Below, piece after piece: positions 9,585-17,894 of a DNA stretch of 64,000 nt (positions within the stretch are counted from its first letter, which is position 1; each line of letters starts with the position of its first letter). The translations under genes were made by a program, and so were the position numbers. Below the pieces are notes generated by a model. That model was not told the DNA's origin, made no database searches, and saw nothing but the letters and a program-made list of their open reading frames with translations. The stretch comes from Pontibacter sp. Tf4 (GTDB lineage: Bacteria; Bacteroidota; Bacteroidia; Cytophagales; Hymenobacteraceae). The DNA is taken from positions 124,001-188,000 of the forward strand of contig NZ_JACKZC010000011.1 in NCBI RefSeq assembly GCF_014212495.1, given 5' to 3'.

Positions 9585-10002
9585 GTTGTCTGACCATGCC
9601 GCAAGTTTGCAATTTGTGGTAACTATGTCACCAGTTAGTAACTGGCGTATAGTACAATCAGAAAACCAAAGTTTAACAGATAGCTATAGTTGGGAAGAGC
9701 TTATAGTTGTAATATGTACCATGGCGCGGGCATCTTCGCTTGTGTAGAACTATAGTTTGGGCCTCCGGCCCAGTTGGATCACAGATATAACTTTATAAGT
9801 ATGTTACAGATCACAGATCTACGCCAGCATACTGTTTCTGCAGGAGTAGGAATTATGGTATAGTAGGTTATAGTTCCGCAGAGTTTGAGGAATAGTTCTA
9901 TAGTTTACAGAATCCTGTATATCCATAAATCCTGATTCGGACAGTTAGTTGCATAGCGGAGAAGCAGGGTTTTGTATCTCTGCATTGTAGCTATAGTTGG
10001 GG
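9585..10002. repeat. Gene-free spacer with hairpin and AACTATAGTT repeats
   Basis: No convincing gene. It contains a degenerate copy of the spacer element seen at 37021-37330 and 45719-45960: an 'atgccgcaagtt' block near 9596, a CCAGTT/AACTGG hairpin near 9632-9646, and GGGCC/GGCCC near 9760-9772. An exact AACTATAGTT lies at 9748-9757, and several CTATAGTT half-copies are present. It separates the phosphodiesterase locus from the convergent deoR gene. Confidence 0.6.
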
Positions 10003-10767
10003 TTAAACTATAGTTACCTTAATCCCCATTCCTTCCAGCGTTTTTACGGTGTATTCTGAAATGCCGCTGTCGGTAATGATCTGGTCAATGTCTTCAAAGC
10101 CGCATATCTTGCCGAAGCCCCGCTTGCCAAACTTGGTAGAATCGGCCAATACGATCGTTTTCTGGGATACTTTGATCATGCGGCGGTTCAGGTGAGCTTC
10201 CATTACGTTGGTGGTGCTCAGTCCAAAGTCCAGGTCAATGCCATCTACTCCTAAAAACAGTTTGCTGCACGAGAAATCAGAAAGGATACTTTCGGCATAA
10301 GGGCCGGTTACCGACGACGAGCTTTTGCGCAGCACGCCACCTAATTGCATTACTTCAATATCGGGGTGGCGGTTTAGTTCCAGGGCAATATTAAGCGAGG
10401 GCGTAATAACCGTTAAATTGGTTTTAGCCTGTATGTTGCGCGCCATAGCCAGCACCGTGGTACCCGAGGCAATAAGGATAGAGTCGTTGGGTTGTAACAT
10501 GCTGGCAGCTGCCGCGCCGATACGCATTTTTTCGCTGGCCTGTATCTTTTCCTTCTCGTTAACGGAGCGGTCTACAGTGTAGGGGTTATTGGCGGTGGCT
10601 CCCCCATGTGTCCTGAACAGAAGGCCCTTGTCTTCCAGCAGTTTCAGGTCCTTGCGTATGGTAACCGACGAAACGCTGAGTTTATCGCAGAGATCCAGCA
10701 CGTTAACCTGCCCCTCCTGCTTCAAGCTGTTTAAAATATGCTGGTGTCGTTCTGCTAATGTTAACAT
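10003..10767 (-). CDS. DeoR/GlpR-family transcriptional regulator
   Basis: 254 residues. Residues 1-57 are a DeoR winged helix-turn-helix ('RHQHILNSLKQEGQVNVLDL', then SVSSVTIRKDLKLLEDKGLL and the family signature RTHGGA). Residues 75-235 are the DeoR sensor domain related to ribose-5-phosphate isomerase, with 'IASGTTVLAMARNI' and 'LGVDGIDLDFGLST'. Such regulators respond to phosphorylated sugars and repress catabolic genes. No sugar operon is adjacent, so the target is not evident; the hydrolase cluster that converges on it would yield glycerol-3-phosphate, a known GlpR-type effector, but the link is speculative. The last codons before the stop are formed by an AACTATAGTT copy (10006-10015). 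Confidence 0.9.
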   Translation of the reverse strand: MLTLAERHQHILNSLKQEGQVNVLDLCDKLSVSSVTIRKDLKLLEDKGLLFRTHGGATANNPYTVDRSVNEKEKIQASEKMRIGAAAASMLQPNDSILIASGTTVLAMARNIQAKTNLTVITPSLNIALELNRHPDIEVMQLGGVLRKSSSSVTGPYAESILSDFSCSKLFLGVDGIDLDFGLSTTNVMEAHLNRRMIKVSQKTIVLADSTKFGKRGFGKICGFEDIDQIITDSGISEYTVKTLEGMGIKVTIV

Positions 10768-10775
10768 AGGGGGTG

Positions 10776-10793
10776 AGGTATAGTATTATACCT
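10776..10793. promoter_or_regulatory. Inverted repeat upstream of the deoR-type gene, candidate operator
   Basis: AGGTATA, four bases, then TATACCT: perfect 7-bp arms lying 9 bases before the regulator's start and just downstream of a TATATTTA element at 10795-10802 (minus strand), which resembles the Bacteroidota -7 box. Position suggests autoregulation; binding is inferred only. Confidence 0.45.
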
Positions 10794-10851
10794 GTAAATA
10801 TAGCGTTTTTTGCAGACTAATGGAACTACCAGTTATGCTACATTTATTGTA

Positions 10852-11469
10852 TTAATACTTTGCCGGCTGCTTTTCATCTCTGTTCGCTGACATCTCTTTT
10901 AAAAGCAAGGAGCACAGTTGATTTTCCAGGACCAGTAGTTCCAGGCTAAGGACTGAAAGCGGTTTCTGCGACAGCCGTTCAGGATTAAAGTAGGGAGCAT
11001 CGCTCAGAAACTTCTGCTGCATAACGTATTCTGTAGCTCGCATAAGTCTCTGATCTGCAGGGCCTGCAAGCGATCTGGCTTTGCTGACCAAGCTGCTCAG
11101 TTTCTGTTTGGTGTTAAGGTTCTGGTATAGTTGTACTGCTTTTTCACCGCTATCCGATGGGTTCATCATCGTACCATTTTCGGCAATTCCACCAGCTTGA
11201 TCAATATAATTCATGGCTAAGGTGTCCATAACCATAGCAATTTCAAAGACACTTTTGTGGAACTCCGGGTTAGGGCTATCTGCCAGTTTATCTTCGATCA
11301 GCGGGTAAAGCGTAAACCTGTTGGATGTGTTCAGGCTAACAGCATGACGCGATAGGTCTTGAAGGTCGTTCTCAGTTAAAGAGGTTTTCTGTTCGGTGCA
11401 TCCTGAAACAAAAAGTAAACAACACAGGGAAATGGAAAGTAAAAAGCGTGAAAAGTGGTTTTGTGACAT
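10852..11469 (-). CDS. Small lipoprotein of unknown function
   Basis: 205 residues. The signal peptide has lipobox FVSGC, so it is membrane-anchored and exported. The mature part is helical and charged with no motif I recognise; Leu-rich segments such as 'LSVLSLELLVLENQLCSLLL' suggest a helical bundle. It has its own promoter-like box 36 bases upstream and does not overlap its neighbours. Transcription runs toward the deoR gene, 84 bases away, but promoter-like sequence sits between them, so an operon is doubtful. Confidence 0.72.
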   Translation of the reverse strand: MSQNHFSRFLLSISLCCLLFVSGCTEQKTSLTENDLQDLSRHAVSLNTSNRFTLYPLIEDKLADSPNPEFHKSVFEIAMVMDTLAMNYIDQAGGIAENGTMMNPSDSGEKAVQLYQNLNTKQKLSSLVSKARSLAGPADQRLMRATEYVMQQKFLSDAPYFNPERLSQKPLSVLSLELLVLENQLCSLLLKEMSANRDEKQPAKY

Positions 11470-11504
11470 AGCTATAGTTTGTTCGAGCTGAGTGTATATG
11501 CTAT

Positions 11505-11512
11505 CAAATATA
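11505..11512 (-). promoter_or_regulatory. Promoter -7 element for the small lipoprotein gene
   Basis: Minus-strand TATATTTG matches the Bacteroidota primary sigma consensus TAnnTTTG and lies 36 bases before the start codon. No clear -33 TTG is seen at the right distance. Confidence 0.5.
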
Positions 11513-11762
11513 GTCTTTTTTGATGATGGCTAACCTGTGAATGCCATAGTTGAGAAAGATGAGGTTATCCATCACAACGCCGAATTATAGTGATAACTAT
11601 AGTTGTGAGCAGTCACGTGTTCCTCAGACTGGCAAATCAAAAGGGGACAAGGCAAAGGTCAGAACTATAGATAACACACCCGGCGCATGATAAGCTGTAC
11701 TATATCTTTCCTTTCGACCCTAAAATTTACGACCTTTGCAGTGGACTTTAGCTATCGTTACC

Positions 11763-12383
11763 ATGCAACGCCCTGTTAAGCTTATACTTTTTGCCGGCAT
11801 CGCGCTGGTGCTTTTTTACTTTGTAAACGAGACCTTCTTCAGCGACGAGAACTATATTAAACCCCTCCTGAAAGAGCGCGAAGACAAAGACCTGTCGTTC
11901 AGAAGCCGCGCCAACACGCCCTTTACCGAGGAAGGCCGCCGCAGCTTTAAAAACCTGATCTATTACGAGCCAAACCTCGATTACCGCATACACGCCAAAA
12001 TAGAGGAGTTGCCCAAGCAGGACACCCTGCTGATGACGCTTACCAATGGCAGTTACGAGCCTTACCTGCGCTATGCGCTTGCAAACTTTGAAATTGAAGG
12101 CCAGCCCCAACGCCTGACGCTTTACAAAAAGTTATCGGAAGATAAAGAGGAACTGTTCGTACCGTTTACCGACAAAACCAATGGGTTCGAGACCTATGGT
12201 GGTGGCCGTTACATGGATGTGCCTTTTAAAGACGATGCCAAATCCATAGTGCTTGATTTTAACCGCGCCTACAGCCCCTTCTGCGCTTATAACCCGGAGT
12301 ACGTTTGCCCGGTACCTCCCAAAGACAACCGCTTAACTATAGCGATACCAGCAGGGGAGAAAACCTATGAGGTAAAGGAGTAA
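11763..12383 (+). CDS. DUF1684-domain membrane-anchored protein
   Basis: 206 residues from the ATG at 11763; the frame opens earlier at a TTG, but 'gacctttgca' at 11731-11740 resembles a promoter box, which favours the later ATG. A single hydrophobic segment (LILFAGIALVLFYFV) anchors it. The C-terminal half carries the DUF1684 signature: 'FTDKTNGFETYGGGRYMD', 'VLDFNRAYSPFCAYNPEYVC' and the IPAGEKTY ending. The function of DUF1684 is not established. A longer paralogue sits at 43968-44900. Confidence 0.85.
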   Translation: MQRPVKLILFAGIALVLFYFVNETFFSDENYIKPLLKEREDKDLSFRSRANTPFTEEGRRSFKNLIYYEPNLDYRIHAKIEELPKQDTLLMTLTNGSYEPYLRYALANFEIEGQPQRLTLYKKLSEDKEELFVPFTDKTNGFETYGGGRYMDVPFKDDAKSIVLDFNRAYSPFCAYNPEYVCPVPPKDNRLTIAIPAGEKTYEVKE

Positions 12384-13180
12384 CTATGTCTGAATCAGGA
12401 TTTTCAGGATTGGAGGATTTACAGGATTAGGGCTGTGGCTATAGTTTGGGCTATAGTTTTATAGTTGCGGTAATCCAACCACCCCTGCCCCTCCTTATCC
12501 AAGGAGGGGAACTCTGATACTGTTATAGATTCAGATACAGTTCTATAGTTACAGCCCACGAACAGGACAGGTTTACCTGTCCCTACGGAAATGCAACCAC
12601 GAGAAAACTGATCTGCTTGAACCAAGAGACAGTAAGCAAGCTATAGCAAAAGCATGAACTATCGAGCTTGATTTCAGTCTTTGGGTTGAGCGCCTTTGAC
12701 TTGTTGCGGTGCCGAAGGCAACACGAGCTTTAGCGAGGATAGCAAGAAGGCAGCAGCGCGATGCCCGAAGACGGGGCCTCCCGGCCCAGGAGGGAGCCAA
12801 ACAAACTATAAAACTGTAGGTAATTAGAGCTCCCAGGATTGAAAGCAGCTATAAAAGAGAAGGCTTGTGTCAAATAGTAGGCAAAGTAAACTATAGCACC
12901 AGACGCTAGCAGGAGCTGCGCACGCTGCTAGGTCTTTACAAACTATAGTCTGAGATAGATTTATCGCTGCACTCGAAATGACAATAGTTGAAATGAGCTA
13001 TCAGACATATAAGATCCCTCGACTTCGCTCGGGATGACAAAAGAGAAACTATAGCTTATCAAACTATGACAGAGCTATTGGTGAACTTGTCCCTGTCGGG
13101 CCAGCTTAGTCGGGAGGCTAAACACTATGGTAAGCCACGAGCGAGGACGCTTGTGCCAGCAGAGTTAGCAACTATAGTTG
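12384..13180. repeat. Repeat-filled spacer of about 800 bases
   Basis: No gene supported; short open frames here have no codon structure. Contents in order: a 25-base block (12387-12411) repeated exactly at 27841-27865; a CCCCTCCTT/AAGGAGGGG hairpin near 12486-12510; a GGACAGGT/ACCTGTCC hairpin near 12563-12581; GC-rich hairpins near 12760-12795; a 'CTCGACTTCGCTCGGGATGA' block near 13018-13038, a type dispersed in many bacterial genomes; an 'acgagcgaggacgcttg' block near 13137-13153 shared with 37294-37312; and AACTATAGTT at 13170-13179. It looks like an accumulation site for non-coding repeats. Confidence 0.65.
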
Positions 13181-14107
13181 TTACGCCGTTTTAGACGCTA
13201 ACAAATACAACACCGCCATACGGATGGCAACGCCATTCTCTACCTGGTTCAAAATAATAGAATGATGCGAGTCGGCAGCGTCGGAGCTTAACTCTACGCC
13301 ACGATTGATGGGGCCGGGGTGCATTAAAGTAATCTCCTTATCCAGGCTGTCCAGCATTTTCTTGTCGATGCCATAGTATAAGGTGTACTCGCGCAGTGAT
13401 GGGAAATACTTCATTTGCTGGCGCTCTAATTGTATGCGCAGCACATTGGCCACATCGCACCATTGCAGGGCTTTGCGCACATCTAACTCTACTTTTACAC
13501 CCAGTTCTTTAATGTATTTTGGCAGCAAGGTTATTGGTCCGCAAACCATTACTTCGGCACCTAATTTCTGCAGGGCAAAGATGTTAGATAGGGCCACGCG
13601 CGAGTGCAGAATATCGCCGATGATGACTACTTTTTTGCCTGCCACTTCGCCGTATTTTTCACGGATAGAGAAACTGTCTAAAAGTGCCTGGGTTGGGTGC
13701 TCGTGGGTACCGTCGCCGGCGTTTACGATGTTGGCGTTGATGTGGCGGCTCAGGAAATGCGGGGCTCCGGGGCTGGAGTGGCGCATCACGATCATGTCCA
13801 CCTTCATGGCCAGAATGTTGTTGACCGTATCGAGCAGCGTTTCGCCTTTCTTAACGGAGCTACCGCTGCTGCTGAAGTTGATCACATCGGCAGAAAGGCG
13901 TTTCTCGGCCAGTTCAAACGACAGACGCGTGCGGGTAGAGTTCTCGAAGAAAACGTTGGCAATGGTGATATCGCGCAGCGAAGGCACTTTTTTGATCGGC
14001 CTGTTCAGTACATCTTTAAAATTATCCGCCGTCTCGAAAATGAGCTGTATATCTTGCGGAGTAATGTCTTTGATGCCTAACAGGTGCCTAACGCTGAGCT
14101 CTTGCAT
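13181..14107 (-). CDS. pyrB: Aspartate carbamoyltransferase, catalytic subunit
   Basis: 308 residues, normal length. It joins carbamoyl phosphate and aspartate in the second step of pyrimidine synthesis, in the cytoplasm. Diagnostic blocks: FFENSTRTRLSFELAEKRL (carbamoyl phosphate site), MRHSSPGAPHF, NAGDGTHEHPTQALLD, ILHSRVALSN and LMHPGPINRGVE. It starts 8 bases after the pyrR stop, forming a pyrR-pyrB operon. No pyrI gene is adjacent, consistent with an unregulated class of enzyme; that is inference. Confidence 0.97.
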   Translation of the reverse strand: MQELSVRHLLGIKDITPQDIQLIFETADNFKDVLNRPIKKVPSLRDITIANVFFENSTRTRLSFELAEKRLSADVINFSSSGSSVKKGETLLDTVNNILAMKVDMIVMRHSSPGAPHFLSRHINANIVNAGDGTHEHPTQALLDSFSIREKYGEVAGKKVVIIGDILHSRVALSNIFALQKLGAEVMVCGPITLLPKYIKELGVKVELDVRKALQWCDVANVLRIQLERQQMKYFPSLREYTLYYGIDKKMLDSLDKEITLMHPGPINRGVELSSDAADSHHSIILNQVENGVAIRMAVLYLLASKTA

Positions 14108-14115
14108 GGTAAAAG

Positions 14116-14664
14116 TTATTCTTCAGTTTTCGTGATCAGCCAGATGGTATCTTCCGGGGCATCCTGCGCTTTCCATTCCACCAAAACCCGTTGGCTTTGC
14201 AGCGAGTTTACCTGCCGGCCCACATAGGTTGCCTGAATGGGCAGATGGCGGGTGTACAGGCGGTCTATCAATACCAGCAGCTCTACGTTGGCAGGGCGAC
14301 CATAGGCGATCATGGCATCCATGGCAGCCCTTACCGAACGACCCGTATACAGTACATCATCCACCAGAATTACCTTTTTCCCTTCAATCAGGAAATCGAT
14401 CTTGGTGGCGTTGGCAGTAAGCGGTGTTTCGCGTCTACGGAAGTCGTCGCGGTGGAAAGTAGTGTCGAGGTAGCCAGTTGGGACTTGTTTGCCAAGTATA
14501 GTGGCCAGAGTTTGTTGTATGCGCTCTGCTACGTATTTGCCGCGTGGCTGCAGGCCCAATATAACAGAATCAGAAAAGTCGCCGTGGTTCTCGATGAGCT
14601 GATGGCACAAACGCATCACCATAATATCGAGCAACTGTTGGTTTACAATGAGTCTTTTCTGCAT
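14116..14664 (-). CDS. pyrR: Bifunctional pyrimidine regulator PyrR / uracil phosphoribosyltransferase
   Basis: 182 residues. The PRPP-binding loop is clear (VILVDDVLYTGRSVRAAMDA), along with the 'LGLQPRGKYVAERIQ' block. PyrR proteins bind pyr mRNA or act as uracil phosphoribosyltransferases; which applies in Bacteroidota is not settled. It is first in the operon with pyrB, which suits a pyrimidine-sensing role. A TATATTTG promoter box sits 18 bases upstream, leaving too short a leader for a classic PyrR attenuator before pyrR itself. Confidence 0.95.
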   Translation of the reverse strand: MQKRLIVNQQLLDIMVMRLCHQLIENHGDFSDSVILGLQPRGKYVAERIQQTLATILGKQVPTGYLDTTFHRDDFRRRETPLTANATKIDFLIEGKKVILVDDVLYTGRSVRAAMDAMIAYGRPANVELLVLIDRLYTRHLPIQATYVGRQVNSLQSQRVLVEWKAQDAPEDTIWLITKTEE

Positions 14665-14681
14665 AACCGGAAGTATAGCTG

Positions 14682-14689
14682 CAAATATA
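14682..14689 (-). promoter_or_regulatory. Promoter -7 element for pyrR-pyrB
   Basis: Minus-strand TATATTTG (then C) matches TAnnTTTG, ending 18 bases before the pyrR start codon. A -33 element is not obvious. Confidence 0.55.
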
Positions 14690-14816
14690 GAAGAAATGGT
14701 TTGATTGTTAAATTGTTTATTGTTGATTGCTGCCTAATTGTTGAATTGTTGATGGTTAAATTGTTGGAGGTTGAGTGTGAATGGATTTACTTGTCTGATT
14801 CAGGGAAAAAATAATT

Positions 14817-14880
14817 TAACCATTTAACCATTTAACCATTTAACCATTTAACCATTTAACCATTTAACCATTTAACCATT
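14817..14880. repeat. Eight perfect tandem copies of an octamer
   Basis: TAACCATT is repeated exactly eight times (64 bases) with no mismatch. The last two bases of the array form part of the stop codon (14879-14881, read on the minus strand) of the exported protein gene. The unit is not a multiple of three, so copy-number change would not alter the protein unless it moved into the gene. On the minus strand it reads AATGGTTA repeats, giving 3' UTR sequence. Confidence 0.97.
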
Positions 14881-16360
14881 AAAAAGAAACCTTGTTAATG
14901 TAGAAGACCATGCGGCTTTCGGAGCCGGGGGATTTTATGCGGTGCCAGCCGTATGCAGCAAAGTTTAAACCATACCAGCTGATGATGCCCGACAGGTTAG
15001 TGGAAGTGATCTTCGCGTCCGGGTTCTGGGGAAGTAGCTCGAAACTGGTTTCCTCTTCGGTATAAGCATCCTGGTTCATGTACTGGTAATGGATCTCGGC
15101 ATCTTCATCGGGGTGGGCAATTACCACTTTGCCATCGGGGCTGGCCACAATTTCTACGGTAGGGCGCAGCTGGTTGCTTTCCACATCTTTCAGCGGAAAA
15201 CTGTTATCCCAGAGCAGTACACCATCCTGGTCGAAACCGAGGGCTATTGCCTGGGTGCGGCGGTATAGTTTGGGTATCTGGGCCGAGCCTCCGCTTATAG
15301 TGTACATGCGGTAAAGGCTCCCGTTGTTTTCGGTAACATACACTTCGCCCGTCAGGATGTAGCCGTTTGTGGCCGGGTAAACATCATGCAGCAGCACGCG
15401 GTACTGCAGGCCGGGCTCTTTGCCGGCTTTCAGGCGGTTGGCTTCGCGTTTGCGGGCGCGTGCTTCGCGACGGGGCTTCATGTACTTGAAAAAGTTTTTG
15501 AGCTCTGTAAAACTATAGTAGCGGGCATCAGACCCATCAGAAGTTACCGGCGCAGCAAAAAAACCGGTGGCATAGCGCAGGTCGCGGTTTGCATAGGTGC
15601 CAAGTAGCAGCCTTTCGGTGGTGTCGCCGGGAGTAATTTCGGCAACAAGCGGCCTTTGCCCTGCCTTCGGGTGCATAAAATAATTGTTCAGCAGCTTGCC
15701 ACCCGCATCAAACAGCTTGGTCTGCAACCGCGAAACACGACCATTCGACTCCGAAAGCACTACACTTACCTGGCTTTCAGGTTCCTGCACCAGTATATCC
15801 GAGAACGCAGATTCGGAACCGTACACCGATGGAAGTGGTTTTATCTCGCCGGTTTTTTCGTTCAGGTGCAGCAGGGTAGGGGTATTATCTTTTCCGGATC
15901 GCGATACCAGAAAGTAATTATCATCCACCACTTTAAAAACATACACCGAGTCTATGGCTTCGATCCGGAATTCGTGTTTCTGCACTGCGCCGGTCTGCAG
16001 GTTTAGCTTTACAAACTGAAACTCGTGTTTGTCTTTCCCGCTGAAGGCAATGTAGGTGTGTGGCAGCGCGGTGTAATGCGCCATGTATTTACTGATGGGG
16101 TGCAGCATTACCTGTTCCGTCCACATGGCCTGTAGTTGATGGTTGTACCGGGTAAACTGAAAAACAGGCGGATTGGTCCAGGTGCGATCGGTTCTGGTAA
16201 AAAGCAGCAGGCTGCTGTCGGGGGTGGCAATAAGTTCGGCTTCGGTCTTATAAAAGTCCAGGTCCAGCTCCAGACGGTTTGGCTGGGTGGGGGTTTGTGC
16301 AAACAGGGGCAAAACAGCGAGCACAACTAAAGTTAAGGGCAACAGGCATACTTTGTACAT
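14879..16360 (-). CDS. Exported protein of unknown function, beta-propeller-like
   Basis: 493 residues with a cleavable signal peptide (VLAVLPLFAQ). The mature part is a series of beta-strand blocks with phrases such as 'DSSLLLFTRTDRTWT', 'DNYFLVSRSGKDNTPTLLHL' and 'GFDQDGVLLWDNSF', which look like propeller blades; no named family is recognised. A basic segment 'RREARARKREANRLKAG' near residue 300 interrupts it. The gene ends in the octamer tandem repeat, and a terminator for the next gene separates it from the EVE operon. Probably periplasmic or secreted. Confidence 0.75.
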   Translation of the reverse strand: MYKVCLLPLTLVVLAVLPLFAQTPTQPNRLELDLDFYKTEAELIATPDSSLLLFTRTDRTWTNPPVFQFTRYNHQLQAMWTEQVMLHPISKYMAHYTALPHTYIAFSGKDKHEFQFVKLNLQTGAVQKHEFRIEAIDSVYVFKVVDDNYFLVSRSGKDNTPTLLHLNEKTGEIKPLPSVYGSESAFSDILVQEPESQVSVVLSESNGRVSRLQTKLFDAGGKLLNNYFMHPKAGQRPLVAEITPGDTTERLLLGTYANRDLRYATGFFAAPVTSDGSDARYYSFTELKNFFKYMKPRREARARKREANRLKAGKEPGLQYRVLLHDVYPATNGYILTGEVYVTENNGSLYRMYTISGGSAQIPKLYRRTQAIALGFDQDGVLLWDNSFPLKDVESNQLRPTVEIVASPDGKVVIAHPDEDAEIHYQYMNQDAYTEEETSFELLPQNPDAKITSTNLSGIISWYGLNFAAYGWHRIKSPGSESRMVFYINKVSF

Positions 16361-16396
16361 ATCGCTAAGTATAGTATAGATTAGTACAGGGAAAGT

Positions 16397-16441
16397 ATAA
16401 AAAATGGCGGCTAAAGCATTGTACTGCGTTTAGCCGCCATT
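16397..16441 (-). terminator. Rho-independent terminator of the EVE-domain operon
   Basis: AATGGCGGCTAAA (16403-16415) and TTTAGCCGCCATT (16429-16441) are perfect 13-bp arms, extended by GCA/TGC inside the loop. Read on the minus strand it is followed by a T run, 40 bases after the stop at 16481. Confidence 0.88.
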
Positions 16442-16480
16442 CGTTGTTGTGTTGCGCTTAATTTTAACCTACAGCTATAG

Positions 16481-16885
16481 TTAGTTGCCCAAGGCCAGCA
16501 GCACATCAAATTCTTCGGCTTTCAGCGGCATAACCGATAACCGCGACTGGCGCAGCAAGGCAATGTTCTCCAGGCGTTTGTCCTGTTTTATCTGCTCCAG
16601 TGTTACCGGGTCCCGGAAGTCGCGGAAAGGCACCAGGTCCACGGCCATCCATTTCGGGTCGTCAGCGCTTGGGTCGGGGTAGGCGGCTTTGTCTACTTTG
16701 GCAATGCCCACTATCGCTTTCTCCGATACACTGTGGTAAAACAGCACCATATCGCCGGGCTGCATTTGCTGCAGGTTGTTACGTGCCTGGTAATTCCTGA
16801 CGCCATCCCAGACGGTGCGCCCGTCTCTCACTAAGTCTGCCCACGAATACGTTTCAGGCTCCGATTTTACTAACCAGTAATGCAT
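16481..16885 (-). CDS. EVE-domain protein
   Basis: 134 residues, one domain. The opening MHYWLVKSEPETYSW, then 'WDGVRNYQARNNLQQMQPGD' and VLFYHS, are the EVE signature (a PUA-like fold, related to human THYN1). EVE domains bind modified bases in DNA or RNA, for example methylated cytosine; the target here is unknown. It is the last gene of a minus-strand operon, 49 bases after a small membrane protein, and ends at a strong terminator. Confidence 0.92.
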   Translation of the reverse strand: MHYWLVKSEPETYSWADLVRDGRTVWDGVRNYQARNNLQQMQPGDMVLFYHSVSEKAIVGIAKVDKAAYPDPSADDPKWMAVDLVPFRDFRDPVTLEQIKQDKRLENIALLRQSRLSVMPLKAEEFDVLLALGN

Positions 16886-16934
16886 TTGATTTTTGTACGT
16901 GTATAAGTATGGTTTATTGAATTATAGATAGTTG

Positions 16935-17117
16935 TTACCTCTTTTTATTCAGGTAAATAACGCCTTCCTGTAGCAGCAAAGCCAGCACAAAGCCGAACAT
17001 AACGCCCTTAAAAAAGTCAGGCGCAATATCGAAAACATTCAGTACCGTGGATAGTAAGAAAAGCGCCGTGAATATGAGCCAGCGTTTGTTTCGGGATAGA
17101 TTCTGATACCTGAACAT
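16935..17117 (-). CDS. Small membrane protein, paralogue of its neighbour
   Basis: 60 residues with two hydrophobic helices ('LIFTALFLLSTVLNVF' and 'GVMFGFVLALLLQEGVIYL') and a basic C-terminus LNKKR. It resembles the 65-residue protein encoded just upstream (both begin MF-Y--LS and end YLNKKR or YFMNKNKK), indicating a tandem duplication. Function unknown; it could be a small inner-membrane accessory protein. Confidence 0.7.
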   Translation of the reverse strand: MFRYQNLSRNKRWLIFTALFLLSTVLNVFDIAPDFFKGVMFGFVLALLLQEGVIYLNKKR

Positions 17118-17150
17118 AAGATGCTATAGTTTCCTGTTAACAGTGTATGA

Positions 17151-17348
17151 TCACTTCTTATTCTTGTTCATGAAATAAAGGGCCACTTCGCCGAAGAATA
17201 GCACGATCAGCATACCGTTCAGGAAGCCCCGCAGGAAGTTAAAGAAATCGCCTTTCGGTTCGGCAACTATAAGGATGGCCAGCAGGGCAAGCAGCGAGAA
17301 CAGGATAATGGCGCGGGTCCGGGGACTAAGTTTACGGTAACTGAACAT
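17151..17348 (-). CDS. Small membrane protein, paralogue of its neighbour
   Basis: 65 residues, two predicted helices ('AIILFSLLALLAILIVA' and 'GFLNGMLIVLFFGEVALYF') around a short loop, positive C-terminus. Its start codon begins one base after the stop of the upstream lipoprotein gene, so translation is probably coupled. Related in length, topology and end motifs to the 60-residue protein that follows 33 bases on. No known family. Confidence 0.72.
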   Translation of the reverse strand: MFSYRKLSPRTRAIILFSLLALLAILIVAEPKGDFFNFLRGFLNGMLIVLFFGEVALYFMNKNKK

Positions 17349-17349
17349 G

Positions 17350-17763
17350 TTATTTTATAGGGTTTTCAGTGACCTCTTCGCGTTTCACTTTCAGTACATC
17401 GTTCTCCAGCGATACGATCTCGATCTGGTACTGCTGCTGAGGTTGCCCCTCCGGTTTTATAGTTATCAGGATCTTGTCGTTATCCAGAAACTGCCAGGTG
17501 CCCGGTTGTTCTTCCAGCCCGTCGGCAGGGGCAATGCTATAGTTCTTTAGGATACCGCCTTTCTCGAGCATAAAACCTGTGCGGCCACGCGATGGTGCAA
17601 AATCATAGGTGTTGGGGCGATACGTGGTAACATCTTCCTGATCTTCTTCAAAAGCGTGTAGCCAGGTTTTGCCAACCAGTTGTTGTTCCAGTTTGCTGGC
17701 TCTTTTACAGGTGTTGGCAAGCAGCAGCAGGCACACCAAACAAAGCAACGATGCGTATTTCAT
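17350..17763 (-). CDS. Small lipocalin-like lipoprotein
   Basis: 137 residues from the ATG at 17763, chosen because it gives a proper signal peptide and lipobox (LLLLANTC); the frame is open for six more codons upstream. The mature part follows the pattern of Bacteroidota lipocalin-like or DUF-type stress lipoproteins: 'LVGKTWLHAFEEDQEDVTTY', 'LEKGGILKNYSI', 'GTWQFLDNDKILITI', 'IEIVSLENDVLKVK'. It is the first gene of a four-gene operon with two small membrane proteins and an EVE protein. Confidence 0.78.
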   Translation of the reverse strand: MKYASLLCLVCLLLLANTCKRASKLEQQLVGKTWLHAFEEDQEDVTTYRPNTYDFAPSRGRTGFMLEKGGILKNYSIAPADGLEEQPGTWQFLDNDKILITIKPEGQPQQQYQIEIVSLENDVLKVKREEVTENPIK

Positions 17764-17867
17764 ACAGTATAAACGCTGCAAAGGCAGCTTGTTTTATTAG
17801 CCAAGATAGGAATTTCTGCTTGTATATAGAAGCCACTGAATATAAAGTATGGTTCGGGTGGTTTTTC

Positions 17868-17875
17868 TATCTTTG
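17868..17875 (+). promoter_or_regulatory. Promoter -7 element for the polX-like gene
   Basis: TATCTTTG matches TAnnTTTG and ends 19 bases before the GTG start at 17895, which supports that start over earlier in-frame codons. Confidence 0.55.
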
Positions 17876-17894
17876 TAAAATACGAGATAGCGCT

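Noticed and set aside
9544..9747. 67-residue open frame after the SGNH gene
   Set aside because: It crosses a terminator and repeat DNA, with no initiation context or homologue-like pattern.
12419..12800. Two short minus-strand open frames
   Set aside because: They span dispersed repeats and overlap each other in different frames.
14191..14814. 207-residue plus-strand open frame
   Set aside because: Antisense to pyrR and then runs into AT-rich spacer; no protein-like motif.
14817..14880. Possible CRISPR array
   Set aside because: Units are eight bases with no spacers; it is a simple tandem repeat. No cas gene is present anywhere in the window.
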